DNA of 64,000 nucleotides, from the NCBI RefSeq assembly GCF_017254865.1, contig NZ_JAFKCV010000009.1, forward strand, positions 1 to 64,000, given 5' to 3'. The notes beneath the pieces are model-generated. The model did not search any database. It saw only the letters and a program-made list of their open reading frames with translations, and had not been told where the DNA came from. The position numbers and the translations under genes are program-made. The stretch comes from Bowmanella dokdonensis. Its GTDB lineage: Bacteria > Pseudomonadota > Gammaproteobacteria > Enterobacterales > Alteromonadaceae. Shown here one piece after another: positions 15,578 through 24,803 of the stretch (positions are counted from its first letter, which is position 1; the number at the start of each line of letters is the position of its first letter).

Positions 15578-17725
15578 ATGGTTTCCATTCGCAAGGTGCA
15601 CAAACAGACAGTGGCGTTTCCAGACTGGCTGGCGTCTCTGAATCTGCCTTCCGACACTGCAGCCAAGCTCAGTGTGCTGAATCAACGTCATGGCTGTTCC
15701 CTGGTGGGACGGGAAATGGTCGAAATTCTGCACGAGCTGCACATGGATGATGAGACACTGCAGACGGCCCTGATGCTGCCTGTTTTGGAACAACAGGGTT
15801 GGGATGAAGAGAAGATTAAGGAACAGTTTGGCGAGGCTATTTGGCATCTGGTGGAAGGGGTCAGACGCATGGACGCCATTCGCACCCTGCACAACAACAA
15901 GCAGGCCCGTACGGATGAAGCCCAGATCGACAACCTGCGCCGAATGTTGCTGGCCATGGTGGAAGATGTTCGCGCAGTGGTGATCAAGCTGGCTGAACGG
16001 ATTTGCACCCTGCGTGAAGTAAAAAATGCCGATGAAGAAACCCGGGTGCTGGTGGCCAGGGAATGCGCCAGTATCTACGCGCCGCTGGCAAACAGGTTGG
16101 GCATAGGCCAGCTCAAGTGGGAACTGGAGGACATGTCCTTTCGCTACCTGCATCCTGAGACCTACAGGCAGATAGCCGGTTTGCTGGATGAAAGACGGGA
16201 GGACAGGGAGCTGTACATCCAGGATTTTGTCGCTAACCTGCAGAAGCAGCTTAAGGAACAACAAATTCGCGCCGAGGTCTACGGCCGGCCCAAACATATC
16301 TACAGCATCTGGAAGAAGATGCAGAAAAAACACCTTGGTTTCGAGGAACTGTTCGACATCCGGGCAGTGCGTATCATTGCCGAGCGCTTACAGGATTGCT
16401 ATGGCGCGCTCGGCATCGTACATGCCAACTGGAAACATATTCCCCGCGAATTCGACGATTACATTGCCACCCCCAAACCCAATGGCTATCAGTCTATCCA
16501 TACGGTCGTCGTGGGACCAAAGGGCAAAGCGGTGGAGATACAGATCCGTACCCAGCAGATGCATCAGGATGCCGAACTGGGGGTTGCCGCTCACTGGAAA
16601 TACAAGGAAGGCAGCCCGGGTGGCCGGAGCGGTTATGAAGACAAGATTAACTGGCTGCGGAAAATACTGCAGTGGCAGGAAGAGATGGCCGAGTCTGGTG
16701 ATCTGGTGGAAGAACTGCGCAGCCAGGTATTTGATGACAGGGTCTATGTATTTACCCCCAAAGGTGATGTGGTGGATCTGCCGCTTGGCTCCACGCCGCT
16801 GGATTTTGCTTACTATATCCACAGCAATGTAGGGCACCGTTGCATTGGGGCCAAAGTCTTTGGCCGTATCGTGCCTTTTACCTATCCCCTGCAGACCGGG
16901 GATCAGGTGGAGATCCTGACCGGCAAGCAGCCTAACCCAAGCCGGGACTGGATGAACCCCCATCTGGGCTATGTGCATTCTTCGCGGGCCAGGGCCAAGA
17001 TCCATACCTGGTTCAAGAAGCTGGACAGGGACAAGAACCTGCAGGCCGGCAGGGAAACGCTGGAAAAAGAACTGCAGCGCAGCAATATTCCACTCAAGGA
17101 CGCCGTCGCCGCCTGCGAGAAGTTTAACCTGAGTAGCCTGGATGACTTGTTCGTGGCTATAGGTGGAGGCGATGTACGTCTTTACCAGGTGGTGAATTAT
17201 CTGCAGCAGCGACATGCCCCGCCGCCGGAGAGGGATCCGCGCATCAAGAAAAGGACCGGCATAGCAGCCGGCAAAGATGCGGTGGTCGTGGAAGGCGTGG
17301 GTAACCTGATGAGCCAACTGGCCGGGTGTTGTCAGCCCCTGCCTGGAGATCCCATCCAGGGCTTTATCACCCAGGGACGGGGAGTCAGCGTGCACCGGGA
17401 AGACTGTGAACAGCTCGCTCATCTGATGCAGGAGCATCCAGAGCGAGGTATTGAGGTCAATTGGGCCAGTTCCCGCGCCCCTTCTTTCGAATCCAGGGTG
17501 GAGATCCACTGTGCTGACCGTGACGGCATACTACGGGACATCACCACCGTACTGGCCAATGACAAGATTGGCCTGTTAGGCGTCAACAGCCAGAGTAACA
17601 GCAAAGAGCATACGGCACGTATTACCCTGACTCTGGAAGTGAAAGATCTCAACAGCCTGTCAAAGATCATCGCCCGGCTGAAAACCGTCAACGGTGTGGC
17701 CGAGGTGCGGCGCACCGAGCATTGA
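15578..17725 (+). CDS. relA: (p)ppGpp synthetase RelA
   Basis: RelA makes pppGpp and ppGpp on ribosomes with uncharged tRNA. The 715-residue chain has an N-terminal HD-like region lacking the hydrolase HD motif (TALMLPVL where bifunctional enzymes have HDVIED). The synthetase domain has RPKHIYSIWKKMQKK, FDIRAVRII and NGYQSIHTVV. A TGS domain (VYVFTPKGDVVDLPLGSTP), a zinc-finger region with LAGCCQPLPGD, and a C-terminal ACT domain follow. The degenerate hydrolase makes it RelA, not SpoT. AGGAGG lies 11 nt before the ATG. Confidence 0.96.
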   Translation: MVSIRKVHKQTVAFPDWLASLNLPSDTAAKLSVLNQRHGCSLVGREMVEILHELHMDDETLQTALMLPVLEQQGWDEEKIKEQFGEAIWHLVEGVRRMDAIRTLHNNKQARTDEAQIDNLRRMLLAMVEDVRAVVIKLAERICTLREVKNADEETRVLVARECASIYAPLANRLGIGQLKWELEDMSFRYLHPETYRQIAGLLDERREDRELYIQDFVANLQKQLKEQQIRAEVYGRPKHIYSIWKKMQKKHLGFEELFDIRAVRIIAERLQDCYGALGIVHANWKHIPREFDDYIATPKPNGYQSIHTVVVGPKGKAVEIQIRTQQMHQDAELGVAAHWKYKEGSPGGRSGYEDKINWLRKILQWQEEMAESGDLVEELRSQVFDDRVYVFTPKGDVVDLPLGSTPLDFAYYIHSNVGHRCIGAKVFGRIVPFTYPLQTGDQVEILTGKQPNPSRDWMNPHLGYVHSSRARAKIHTWFKKLDRDKNLQAGRETLEKELQRSNIPLKDAVAACEKFNLSSLDDLFVAIGGGDVRLYQVVNYLQQRHAPPPERDPRIKKRTGIAAGKDAVVVEGVGNLMSQLAGCCQPLPGDPIQGFITQGRGVSVHREDCEQLAHLMQEHPERGIEVNWASSRAPSFESRVEIHCADRDGILRDITTVLANDKIGLLGVNSQSNSKEHTARITLTLEVKDLNSLSKIIARLKTVNGVAEVRRTEH

Positions 17726-17739
17726 TAGATCCATACGTA

Positions 17740-17782
17740 GAGGAATCGTTGGTCAGTGCCACGTTCCTCAGACTTAATGTCT
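17740..17782. promoter_or_regulatory. Two hairpins between relA and mazG
   Basis: GAGGAA-T-CGT-T-GG (17740-17752) pairs with CCACGTTCCTC (17759-17769), 11 bp with two bulges. It is followed immediately by AGAC/GTCT around TTAAT (17770-17782). There is no U-tract. The structure lies 24 bp before the TTG start of mazG and may tune its expression. Confidence 0.4.
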
Positions 17783-17805
17783 AATCCGATTGGAAGGAAA
17801 GCGAT

Positions 17806-18615
17806 TTGACCATTATCAACGATCAGAACTATCCCCACCTGGACAAACTGCTATGGGTAATGGATAAATTGCGCGACCCCCAGACGGGCTGTCCCTGGGA
17901 TCTCAAGCAAAGTTTCCAGACCATTGTGCCCTATACCCTGGAAGAAGCTTATGAAGTGGCCGATGCTATTGAGAAGGGCAGCATGGAAGAGATCAAGGAA
18001 GAATTGGGCGACTTGCTGTTTCAGGTGGTGTTTTATGCCCGGCTGGGCAAGGAGCAGAATCAGTTCGATTTCGAAGCCGTTGCCGCCGCCGTTGCCGACA
18101 AACTCATACGCCGCCATCCCCATGTATTTGGTGACAGGGTATTGACAGAAACCGAGGTAAAGGCCAACTGGGAAGCGGAAAAAGCCAGGGAACGGGCACA
18201 AAAGCACAGAGACGGGGAAAGCAGTGTCCTTGACAATATACCCCCTGTGCTGCCGGCCCTCAGCCGGGCTGCCAAAATTCAGAAGCGTTGCGCCACCGTG
18301 GGTTTTGACTGGCCCGATACGGATGGCGTCTTTGCCAAAATTCAGGAAGAAATCCTTGAGGTTCAGGAAGAGCTGCAAAGACCCCAACGGGATGAGCAGG
18401 CCCTCGAAGAAGAGCTGGGTGATTTGCTGTTCGCTACCGTAAATCTCGCCCGCAAACTGAAAAAGGATCCGGAAACCCTGCTCAGAAAAGCCAACAGCAA
18501 ATTTGAGAAACGCTTCCGGCAGGTAGAGATGCAGATTTGCGCATCTGGCATGAGCCTGGAAGAAGCCAGTCTGGAGCAAATGGAGCGGGTCTGGCAGCAG
18601 ATTAAACATGCCTGA
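17806..18615 (+). CDS. mazG: Nucleoside triphosphate pyrophosphohydrolase MazG
   Basis: MazG hydrolyses NTPs to NMPs and PPi, and in E. coli affects ppGpp levels. The 269-residue protein has two MazG repeats: the first with CPWDLKQSFQTIVPYTLEEA (about 25-44) and EELGDLLFQVV, the second with KIQEEILEVQEEL and EEELGDLLFATVNLARK. These EExxE and ExxD sets bind Mg. The start is TTG, preceded by GGAAGGAAAG; no nearer ATG gives the full first helix. It follows relA directly, a conserved linkage. Confidence 0.93.
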   Translation: MTIINDQNYPHLDKLLWVMDKLRDPQTGCPWDLKQSFQTIVPYTLEEAYEVADAIEKGSMEEIKEELGDLLFQVVFYARLGKEQNQFDFEAVAAAVADKLIRRHPHVFGDRVLTETEVKANWEAEKARERAQKHRDGESSVLDNIPPVLPALSRAAKIQKRCATVGFDWPDTDGVFAKIQEEILEVQEELQRPQRDEQALEEELGDLLFATVNLARKLKKDPETLLRKANSKFEKRFRQVEMQICASGMSLEEASLEQMERVWQQIKHA

Positions 18616-18867
18616 GACATCTGTCTCCAGACTGCGTGAGACAAATGAGTTCTGGACCACCCAATTTTGCCCGGACATTGAGTCCGCCCGTTAAATCTAC
18701 ACAAAGTACCGACTAATCAAATAGTTGTCTTAAGAGGCCTGGGCAGCTATGGTTTCTATTGAGTCCCTTTGTTGTCCAGTCTGAATAGGGGTTCTGAACT
18801 GCAACGCCCCGGGGAGCCGTACTAAAGGATCCCCACTACCTGCGCGGAGAAGGATTCGGAGTCGCTT

Positions 18868-19299
18868 GTGTTAGCCCATCAGCAATTGTTTAGCTTGCGT
18901 CTTGTCGATTATCTCGCTCCTGAATCGGTGGAGATATTTGACAGTTGGCGCTTTATGGGTCGCGATTGGTGCGGGGAAGCCTTTGGTGCGACCGAATTCC
19001 TCCGTCCCAGAGAGAAGCCTGAGCAGACACATCTGGTGAATCTGGATTTGCAGGAGATGCCGGCAAACCAGATACGGGCGCTTCTCGCCCGCCTGGATCT
19101 TGCCCTCAGACCTGGCATGACTGAGCAACAGGTAGTGGACCAACTGGGAGTGCCCGCTAAGGTGCATGATTTCTTACCCTACAGGAAGACCCTGGATTAC
19201 CAGATTTTTCAGCCTGACCCGTACCAACTTTCCCTGACTTTACGTATAAATGATGGACTTAGCAGCATCTTATTGTTGGCAGAAGAGCTGAACAAATAG
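18868..19299 (+). CDS. Hypothetical protein with SmpA/OmlA-like tail
   Basis: This 143-residue protein starts with GTG, with GGAG 6 nt upstream. The C-terminal half (about 75-140) reads RPGMTEQQVVDQLGVPAKVHD followed by an alternating strand pattern, reminiscent of the SmpA/OmlA (BamE-like) fold. There is no signal peptide or lipobox, so it would be cytosolic. I do not recognise a named family. The 252 bp upstream (18616-18867) hold no gene; a weak sigma70-like pair (TTGTCT at 18726, TATGGT 17 bp on) is the only candidate there. Confidence 0.6.
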   Translation: MLAHQQLFSLRLVDYLAPESVEIFDSWRFMGRDWCGEAFGATEFLRPREKPEQTHLVNLDLQEMPANQIRALLARLDLALRPGMTEQQVVDQLGVPAKVHDFLPYRKTLDYQIFQPDPYQLSLTLRINDGLSSILLLAEELNK

Positions 19300-19385
19300 A
19301 CACTCTCAGACAGTAAGGACTGGGGCCATTATCAGCACCTGCCACAATCTATGGGAAACGTTCAGCAGTTGGGGTTGCAGTATCT

Positions 19386-20063
19386 ATGAGTGAAAGTCAA
19401 ACAGTGAGAAAACATGAAATCTTCTCCACTACAGTAATGGAATTCTGGTTGGAGGAACACCAGAGTTGGAATCCGCAACTCAAGCAGGTCGTTAAGAAGG
19501 AGCAACTGGAAGGACCGGGCCTGAGCAAAACCAACAAGGGGGGATGGCATTCTGACAAGTCTTTGCACAGGAAAACCGATCCCAGCGTGCAAACATTGGT
19601 GCAGCACATCCGCCAATCGTTGTCAGAGTGGGCCATGGCCACCTTCGTTCTGGAGGAGCGGCCCGAGGCAGAAAAATGGGACATTGAGCTCTGGGCCAAC
19701 ATTAACGGCAAAGGGCACTTCAACAAGGCGCATGATCATTTCCGCTCCGGCATAGTTGCCAGCGGTTGCTACTATCTGCAGACCAATGACCGGATGGATG
19801 AAGGTCGCATTATCTTTCTGAACCAACTAAGCCTGCCGGACTTTACTGAATCCGCGATGAGACCCCGCCAGCAGTCCTTTGCAATATCGCCCAGAGACGG
19901 GCAGTATCTGATTTTTCCCAGTTGGCTGGGGCATCTGGTAGAGCCGCATAGTTATGATGGTGAACGTATCAGCCTGGCTTTCAACGCCGGACACCCGAGC
20001 CTGATGGTCAGGCGTAAGGGGGACCGCCTGGTCAGGGAGAAACTGAGGAAGTTGCTTAAGTGA
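19386..20063 (+). CDS. Putative 2OG-Fe(II) oxygenase (TIGR02466-type)
   Basis: The 225-residue protein has the double-stranded beta-helix pattern of TIGR02466 oxygenases. H116-D-H118 (NKAHDHFRSGIVASGCYYL) supplies iron ligands, H183 (FPSWLGHLVEPH) the distal His, and R194 (ERISLAFN) the likely 2-oxoglutarate contact. It has no signal peptide. Enzymes of this group hydroxylate unknown protein or small-molecule targets, and relatives are frequent in marine bacteria and phages. The gene stands alone, with its own intergenic space, and its basic C-terminus (RRKGDRLVREKLRKLL) is unusual. Confidence 0.75.
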   Translation: MSESQTVRKHEIFSTTVMEFWLEEHQSWNPQLKQVVKKEQLEGPGLSKTNKGGWHSDKSLHRKTDPSVQTLVQHIRQSLSEWAMATFVLEERPEAEKWDIELWANINGKGHFNKAHDHFRSGIVASGCYYLQTNDRMDEGRIIFLNQLSLPDFTESAMRPRQQSFAISPRDGQYLIFPSWLGHLVEPHSYDGERISLAFNAGHPSLMVRRKGDRLVREKLRKLLK

Positions 20064-20095
20064 AGACCAGACGATAAGAAAGGGGAGAGTCACAG

Positions 20096-20785
20096 GTGAA
20101 AACTATCGGTCTGTTGGGAGGGATGAGCTGGGAAAGCACGCTGGTCTACTACCGGGCCATCAATCAGGAAGTCAAACGTCGGCTGGGTGGTCTGCACAGC
20201 GCCAGAATATTGATTAACAGCCTGGATTTTGCCGGCATAGAGATTCTGCAGCGTAAAGGAGACTGGCAATCGGCAGGGGTGCAACTGGCCGAGGCCGCTC
20301 AGGCGCTGCAAAGAGCTGGGGCAGACTTTATCCTGATCGGCACAAACACTATGCATAGAGTCGCGGACGAGGTGGAAGGTGCGTTGAGGGTTCCGCTGCT
20401 GCATATTGCCGATGCCACAGCCGAAGAGCTGAACAGAAGGGGCATCAGCAAGGTTGGCCTGTTGGGCACAGCATTTACCATGGAACAGGCGTTCTACCGC
20501 GACAGACTGGCCAGGCGGCAGATAGAGGTCATCATTCCGCCGCAGGCACAGCGCCAGGAAGTGCACAGGGTTATCTATGAGGAGCTATGTCAGGGCCAGT
20601 GCCTGGACGCTTCCAGACAGAGGTACCTGGAGATCATTGACGCGCTGCACAGAGCCGGCGCTGAAGGGGTCATTCTGGGCTGTACCGAGATAGGCTTGCT
20701 GGTTAATCAGGATGACACGTCGATGCCGCTTTTTGATACTTGTGCCATTCATGCCTGCAAGGCAGTGGATTGGGCGCTATCCTAA
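20096..20785 (+). CDS. Aspartate/glutamate racemase family protein (YgeA-like)
   Basis: The 229-residue product belongs to the cofactor-independent Asp/Glu racemases, which usually use two cysteines. Here the first position is Thr83 (TNTMH, 83-87) and the second is Cys196 (LGCTEIG). From memory, E. coli YgeA (L-aspartate/glutamate racemase) has the same Thr/Cys pair, so this is probably its orthologue rather than an inactive copy. The start is GTG (20096) with AGGGGAGAG before it. The N-terminal GLLGGMSWEST matches the family. A MITE-like element begins immediately after the stop codon. Confidence 0.85.
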   Translation: MKTIGLLGGMSWESTLVYYRAINQEVKRRLGGLHSARILINSLDFAGIEILQRKGDWQSAGVQLAEAAQALQRAGADFILIGTNTMHRVADEVEGALRVPLLHIADATAEELNRRGISKVGLLGTAFTMEQAFYRDRLARRQIEVIIPPQAQRQEVHRVIYEELCQGQCLDASRQRYLEIIDALHRAGAEGVILGCTEIGLLVNQDDTSMPLFDTCAIHACKAVDWALS

Positions 20786-21056
20786 CTAGGGCGTGTTTAT
20801 CTTTCATATTGACACTCTGCTGGAGGCCATTTTTTTGCCCAGCAAGGAAGAAGGAGTGCGGTTTAGTGGGCCTAAATAAGCGACTGATGACGCCGCTGGA
20901 CGGAAAAATGGCCCCAGCCCGAAGGGTTGAGGCTAAAAACCCCTCACTCTGCGTTGCTCCCAACTTGTTTAGATGGCTAAACGTCGTTACTCGCGCCTTG
21001 ATTGAGGAGTTTTTCGCTCTCAACAGAGGCCAATATGAAAGATAAACACGCCCTAG
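20786..21056. mobile_element. MITE-like element with perfect 26-bp inverted ends
   Basis: The first 26 bp (20786-20811) and last 26 bp (21031-21056) are perfect reverse complements, starting CTAGGGCGTGTTTATC. The 271-bp interval encodes no protein. The outermost four bases are CTAG on both sides, so the element may begin at GGCGTG with a CTAG target duplication, the 4-bp YTAR type used by the IS5 group. It is inserted exactly after the TAA of the racemase gene (20783-20785) and 43 bp before tpx. This is a likely non-autonomous insertion sequence derivative; the transposase family is inference. Confidence 0.8.
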
Positions 21057-21099
21057 GGATAGGTCACGCCAATCATTAAAAACTGCAGAGGAGATGCAA

Positions 21100-21600
21100 A
21101 TGGCAGAAATTACATTAAAAGGAAACACCGTCAGAACCAAAGGCCAGCTTCCAGAGGTCGGTAGCCAGGCTCCTGCTTTTAAGCACTTGGTTAAGGCGGA
21201 TCTTTCTGAAGTCAGTTCCGATGAGTTCCGGGGCAAGCGGCTGATTCTGAATATCTTTCCTTCCCTGGATACCGAGACCTGCGCCATGTCGGTTCGCAAT
21301 TTTAACCAAAAGGCCACCGATCTGGAAAATACGCATGTGTTGTGCGTTTCCGAAGACCTGCCTTTTGCGATCGGTCGGTTCTGCGGCGCGGAAGGGATCA
21401 CTAATGTGGTGGCAGCGTCGAGTTTCCGTTCCGGTTTTGGCGATGACTATCAGGTCCGCATGACCTCAGGTCCCTTGTCCGGCCTGCTCTCTCGTGCTGT
21501 GGTGGTGATCGACGGTTCAGGCAAGGTTTTATACACCCAACAGGTGGCAGAGATAGCGGACGAGCCTGACTATGATGCTGCTCTGAATGCGTTGAAGTAA
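21100..21600 (+). CDS. tpx: Thiol peroxidase Tpx
   Basis: Tpx reduces hydroperoxides using thioredoxin. From the ATG at 21100 the protein is 166 aa, a normal Tpx length, beginning MAEITLKGNTVRTKG. The peroxidatic cysteine lies in PSLDTETCAMSVR and the resolving cysteine in GRFCGAEGI. The conserved Arg is in SSFRSGFGDDYQVRM. GAGGAG precedes the start. An in-frame ATG two codons upstream (21094) is less well placed. The gene ends before a strong bidirectional terminator that also serves rpoS. Confidence 0.94.
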   Translation: MAEITLKGNTVRTKGQLPEVGSQAPAFKHLVKADLSEVSSDEFRGKRLILNIFPSLDTETCAMSVRNFNQKATDLENTHVLCVSEDLPFAIGRFCGAEGITNVVAASSFRSGFGDDYQVRMTSGPLSGLLSRAVVVIDGSGKVLYTQQVAEIADEPDYDAALNALK

Positions 21601-21619
21601 TTCCGCTGACAAGAAAGCA

Positions 21620-21650
21620 AAAAAGCCGGTCTGAATCAGTCCGGCTTTTT
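21620..21650. terminator. Bidirectional terminator between tpx and rpoS
   Basis: AAAAAGCCGG (21620-21629) pairs perfectly with CCGGCTTTTT (21641-21650) around an 11-nt loop. U-tracts exist in both directions, so it ends both tpx and the convergent rpoS transcript. Confidence 0.9.
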
Positions 21651-21672
21651 ACCATTGCAACAGTATTACAGC

Positions 21673-22653
21673 CTAGAGTTCGCGGCTGAACACCGACTCA
21701 AGATTCAGTCCCTGATGGCCAAGCATGTCACGCAGGCGTCGCAGGGCTTCGACCTGAATCTGTCTGACCCGCTCCCGGGTCAGGCCGATTTCCGCGCCCA
21801 CATCTTCCAAAGTGGAGGGCTCGTAACCCATCAGGCCGAATCGCCTGGCCAATACTTCGCGCTGTTTGGCGTTCAGTTCATTCAGCCAGTGGACGATACT
21901 CGAGCGCATGTCCTTATCCTGCAGCTCATCTTCCGGTCCATGACCTTTCTCATCGGCGATAATGTCCAGCAGCGCCTTGTCATTGTCATTCCCTATGGGG
22001 GTATCCACCGAACTGATGCGTTCGTTCAGACGCAGCATTCTGGTGACATCCTCTACCGGCTTGTCCAGCGCCTCGGCAATTTCATCGGCGGTGGGCTCGT
22101 GGTCCAGTTTCTGTGCCAGTTCGCGGGCGGCACGCAGATAAACATTCAGTTCCTTGACCACATGAATAGGCAGGCGAATAGTGCGGGTCTGGTTCATAAT
22201 GGCGCGCTCTATGGTCTGGCGGATCCACCAGGTGGCATAGGTCGAAAAGCGGAATCCCCGTTCGGGATCGAATTTTTCCACCGCCCGAATCAGTCCCAGG
22301 TTACCTTCTTCTATCAAATCCAGCAGTGCCAGTCCCCGGTTGTTATACCGGCGGGCAATTTTTACCACCAGTCTGAGGTTACTGACAATCATGCGTTTTC
22401 GGGATGACTCGTCGCCCTTCAGGGCGCGGCGCGCGAAGTAAACTTCTTCTTCGGCAGACAGGAGTGGAGAATAACCGATTTCTCCGAGGTACAATTGTGT
22501 CGCGTCGAGATTGCGATGCACTTCTTCCTGGTTGGCAAGAATCTCTTCCATGGGGTCAACTTCGTCTTCTACATCCTCTATTTCGGATTCGACAACGTCG
22601 TCAACTTCGTCATGCAATTCGGCATCGGCGATGGCAGTTTTTTTCTGACCCAT
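21673..22653 (-). CDS. rpoS: RNA polymerase sigma factor RpoS
   Basis: The stationary-phase and general-stress sigma factor, 326 aa. Region 1.2 contains [22 protein letters not shown]. Region 2 has [38 protein letters not shown] and the -10 element [16 protein letters not shown]. Region 3 follows, and region 4 ends with [28 protein letters not shown]. An acidic N-terminus ([19 protein letters not shown]) is typical of the group. It lies 78 bp downstream of nlpD, which usually carries the main rpoS promoter. GGAG is 9 nt before the start. Confidence 0.97.
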   Translation of the reverse strand: MGQKKTAIADAELHDEVDDVVESEIEDVEDEVDPMEEILANQEEVHRNLDATQLYLGEIGYSPLLSAEEEVYFARRALKGDESSRKRMIVSNLRLVVKIARRYNNRGLALLDLIEEGNLGLIRAVEKFDPERGFRFSTYATWWIRQTIERAIMNQTRTIRLPIHVVKELNVYLRAARELAQKLDHEPTADEIAEALDKPVEDVTRMLRLNERISSVDTPIGNDNDKALLDIIADEKGHGPEDELQDKDMRSSIVHWLNELNAKQREVLARRFGLMGYEPSTLEDVGAEIGLTRERVRQIQVEALRRLRDMLGHQGLNLESVFSREL

Positions 22654-22731
22654 AACAGCATCTCCATCAATTTATCTGTTGGTTGGTAAAGTTCCCCTCT
22701 TTCTAACGTAACTTCTTATTGTTTATTGTTT

Positions 22732-23550
22732 TTATTGATCCGGAAGAAAACGCAGTGGGTCAACCGATTTGCCTTTGTAACGTATTTCAAAGTGCAACAT
22801 GACCCTAGACGTACCACTGTCTCCCATTTCAGCTAATTGTTGTCCTGCTTCCACCCATTGCTGCTCCTTTACCAGGATGCGGCTGTTGTGAGCGTAAGCC
22901 GTCAGGTAGGCATCTGAATGTTTCACAATAATCAGATTACCAAAGCCCCGTAAGGCATTCCCTGTGTAAACAACTTTGCCAGCTGCGGCGGCCAGAATCG
23001 GCGTACCAGCAGCATTGGCGATATCTATTCCTTTGTTACCCTGTTCTGTCAGGGAAAAGCGCCCAATCAATTTTCCTTTGGCTGGCCAAGTCCAATCACT
23101 GACCTGCCTGGGAAAGTCGTCCGGCTCTGTTTTTGCGGTGGACTTTTGAGCATCTTTAAAACCACCATACGCCTGCTTTTTCGGAGGGTCAACTGGCTGA
23201 TTTGCTTTTATTTTTGAGGTCCGACCAGATGGTTTTGCTGCGGATTTTGTGCTTGCCTGGCGTGATTCTGACAAGCGTATTTCCTGTCCGGGGTAGATGT
23301 TATAAGGGGCTGTGAGGCCATTGAACCGGGCCAGATCCTGGTAGTCATTGCCCGAATACCAGGCGATGGAAAACAGCGTATCGCCTTTTTTTACCCGGTA
23401 AGTTTCACCGGTACCCATCTGCTCAAACTGGCGGAAGGATTTCGCTTCACTCAATTCCATCACAGGGGCGGGGGCGGAACGACTACCGCAGCCATTGAGC
23501 ATCCATGCAGACACAATCAGGGGGATCCAGCTTCCTCGCCAGCCCAGCAT
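22732..23550 (-). CDS. nlpD: Amidase activator lipoprotein NlpD
   Basis: NlpD activates the amidase AmiC at the division site. This 272-residue lipoprotein has a lipobox ending in LNGC (about residue 21). A LysM domain (about 53-96, ETYRVKKGDTLFSIAW) is followed by a Pro/Lys linker and a LytM/M23 domain. The M23 metal ligands are degenerate (NKGIDIA where active enzymes have a His, and MLHFEIRY), as expected for an activator rather than a protease. Place between yqaA and rpoS confirms the call. The rpoS promoter may lie inside it. Confidence 0.93.
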   Translation of the reverse strand: MLGWRGSWIPLIVSAWMLNGCGSRSAPAPVMELSEAKSFRQFEQMGTGETYRVKKGDTLFSIAWYSGNDYQDLARFNGLTAPYNIYPGQEIRLSESRQASTKSAAKPSGRTSKIKANQPVDPPKKQAYGGFKDAQKSTAKTEPDDFPRQVSDWTWPAKGKLIGRFSLTEQGNKGIDIANAAGTPILAAAAGKVVYTGNALRGFGNLIIVKHSDAYLTAYAHNSRILVKEQQWVEAGQQLAEMGDSGTSRVMLHFEIRYKGKSVDPLRFLPDQ

Positions 23551-23555
23551 CCTGA

Positions 23556-24134
23556 TTACCTCAATATCAGGTACAGGACAATGGCCAGCACGACCATGGC
23601 CCAGCCCAGAAATTCAACATAGTCCCTGAGCCGTGCTTCCATTCTGGCTCCTCCCCATCGCATCAGGCCTGCCACCAGATAGAAGCGCATTGCCCGGCCC
23701 AAGGCCGAGGCCAGCAGAAAGGGCAGAAAAGCCATCTGCAGGAAACCGGCACTGATAGTAAAGACTTTATAAGGGATGGGCGAGAATCCGGCCAGGAATA
23801 CCACCCACACGCCGTAGGCTTCAAACCAGGATACCGCCTTGTCCATTCTGGCCTGGTAGCCCATCTCCTGGATCCAGGGCTGTAACAGGGATTCAAATGC
23901 CAGCAGACCCAGCAGATAACCGGCGATACCGCCGAGCACCGAAGCGCAAGTCGTCAGCAGGGCATAGGACCAGGCTTTGTCAGGTCGGGCAAGGGACATG
24001 GGGGCCAGCATCACATCGGGGGGAATGGGGAAGAACACCGACTCTGCAAACGTCATCCCGCCCAGGTACCAGGGGGCATGCCTGTGCCTCGCCCAGACCA
24101 TGGCTTTGTCATAACAGTACTGAAACAGCTTCAA
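23556..24134 (-). CDS. yqaA: YqaA family membrane protein (DedA-superfamily)
   Basis: This 192-residue protein has about four or five hydrophobic helices and the family's [23 protein letters not shown] segment near the N-terminus, plus [17 protein letters not shown]. These mark the SNARE-associated/DedA-like YqaA group, thought to act in membrane lipid transport or homeostasis. The start is TTG, sharing bases with the pcm stop (TTGA), so it should be translationally coupled. Its place between pcm and nlpD is common in marine gammaproteobacteria but not in E. coli. Confidence 0.88.
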   Translation of the reverse strand: MKLFQYCYDKAMVWARHRHAPWYLGGMTFAESVFFPIPPDVMLAPMSLARPDKAWSYALLTTCASVLGGIAGYLLGLLAFESLLQPWIQEMGYQARMDKAVSWFEAYGVWVVFLAGFSPIPYKVFTISAGFLQMAFLPFLLASALGRAMRFYLVAGLMRWGGARMEARLRDYVEFLGWAMVVLAIVLYLILR

Positions 24135-24781
24135 ATGACGGCCCCAGGCACCAGCGGCACAAAACGCACGGCTTCGACCACTTGTTGTTCGTATTCTTCG
24201 CCGTTGCGGGTCACGGCCAATAGCTGCTGGCTGGCCTCCCCGATGGGGATGATCAAGCGGCCGCCGTCATTCAACTGTTCAAGCAGCTTCTGAGGCATGC
24301 GACTGGCAGCGGCAGTGACGATGATGGCATCAAAGGGCCCCTTGCTGGCCCAACCTTCCCAGCCGTCTCCGTGCTTCATGGCGATATTGTGAAGATCCAG
24401 GGACTGCATGCGGCGTTTAGCCTGGTATTGGAGGGCCTTGATCCGTTCCACGCTGTACACCTTGCCGAACAATTGCGCCAGGATAGCGGTCTGATAGCCG
24501 GATCCTGTACCAATTTCGAGTATGTGACGGGCCGGATTGGGGGCGTCCAGCAAGAGTTCTGTCATCCGGGCGACGATATAGGGCTGAGAGATAGTCTGAC
24601 CCTGGCCGATGGGCAATGCGGTGTTCTGATATGCCTGATGTTTCAGTGCATCGGGCAGAAACTGCTCCCTTGGGGTGGCGGCAATGGCCCTGAGTACGTC
24701 CGGGTTGGCTATGCCTTCCCTCTGCAGCAGTTGGGCTAAGGTATCGCCCTTGCGGGTCGTGGGTCTGAGTGCTTGTATCAT
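24131..24781 (-). CDS. pcm: Protein-L-isoaspartate O-methyltransferase
   Basis: Pcm repairs isoaspartyl residues in aged proteins with SAM. The 216-residue protein has the family start [13 protein letters not shown] region near residues 18-32, [31 protein letters not shown], then the SAM loop [13 protein letters not shown] and the [13 protein letters not shown] strand. Length is normal. It overlaps yqaA by 4 bp and follows surE by 22 bp, as in the surE-pcm-nlpD-rpoS operon of E. coli. Confidence 0.94.
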   Translation of the reverse strand: MIQALRPTTRKGDTLAQLLQREGIANPDVLRAIAATPREQFLPDALKHQAYQNTALPIGQGQTISQPYIVARMTELLLDAPNPARHILEIGTGSGYQTAILAQLFGKVYSVERIKALQYQAKRRMQSLDLHNIAMKHGDGWEGWASKGPFDAIIVTAAASRMPQKLLEQLNDGGRLIIPIGEASQQLLAVTRNGEEYEQQVVEAVRFVPLVPGAVI

Positions 24782-24803
24782 CTGTGCTCTGTTATCGTTG
24801 TTA

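Noticed and set aside
16388-17509. 373-codon open frame antisense to relA
   Set aside because: It lies wholly inside a well supported relA, has no ribosome-binding site or known motif, and GC-rich third positions commonly open antisense frames.
18616-18867. Promoter or RNA gene upstream of the SmpA/OmlA-like gene
   Set aside because: TTGTCT/TATGGT with 17-bp spacing is weak, and no conserved RNA fold was recognised.
20740-21045. Open frame reaching from the racemase gene into the MITE-like element
   Set aside because: It starts inside the racemase gene in another frame and runs into an element with inverted ends; no transposase motifs.
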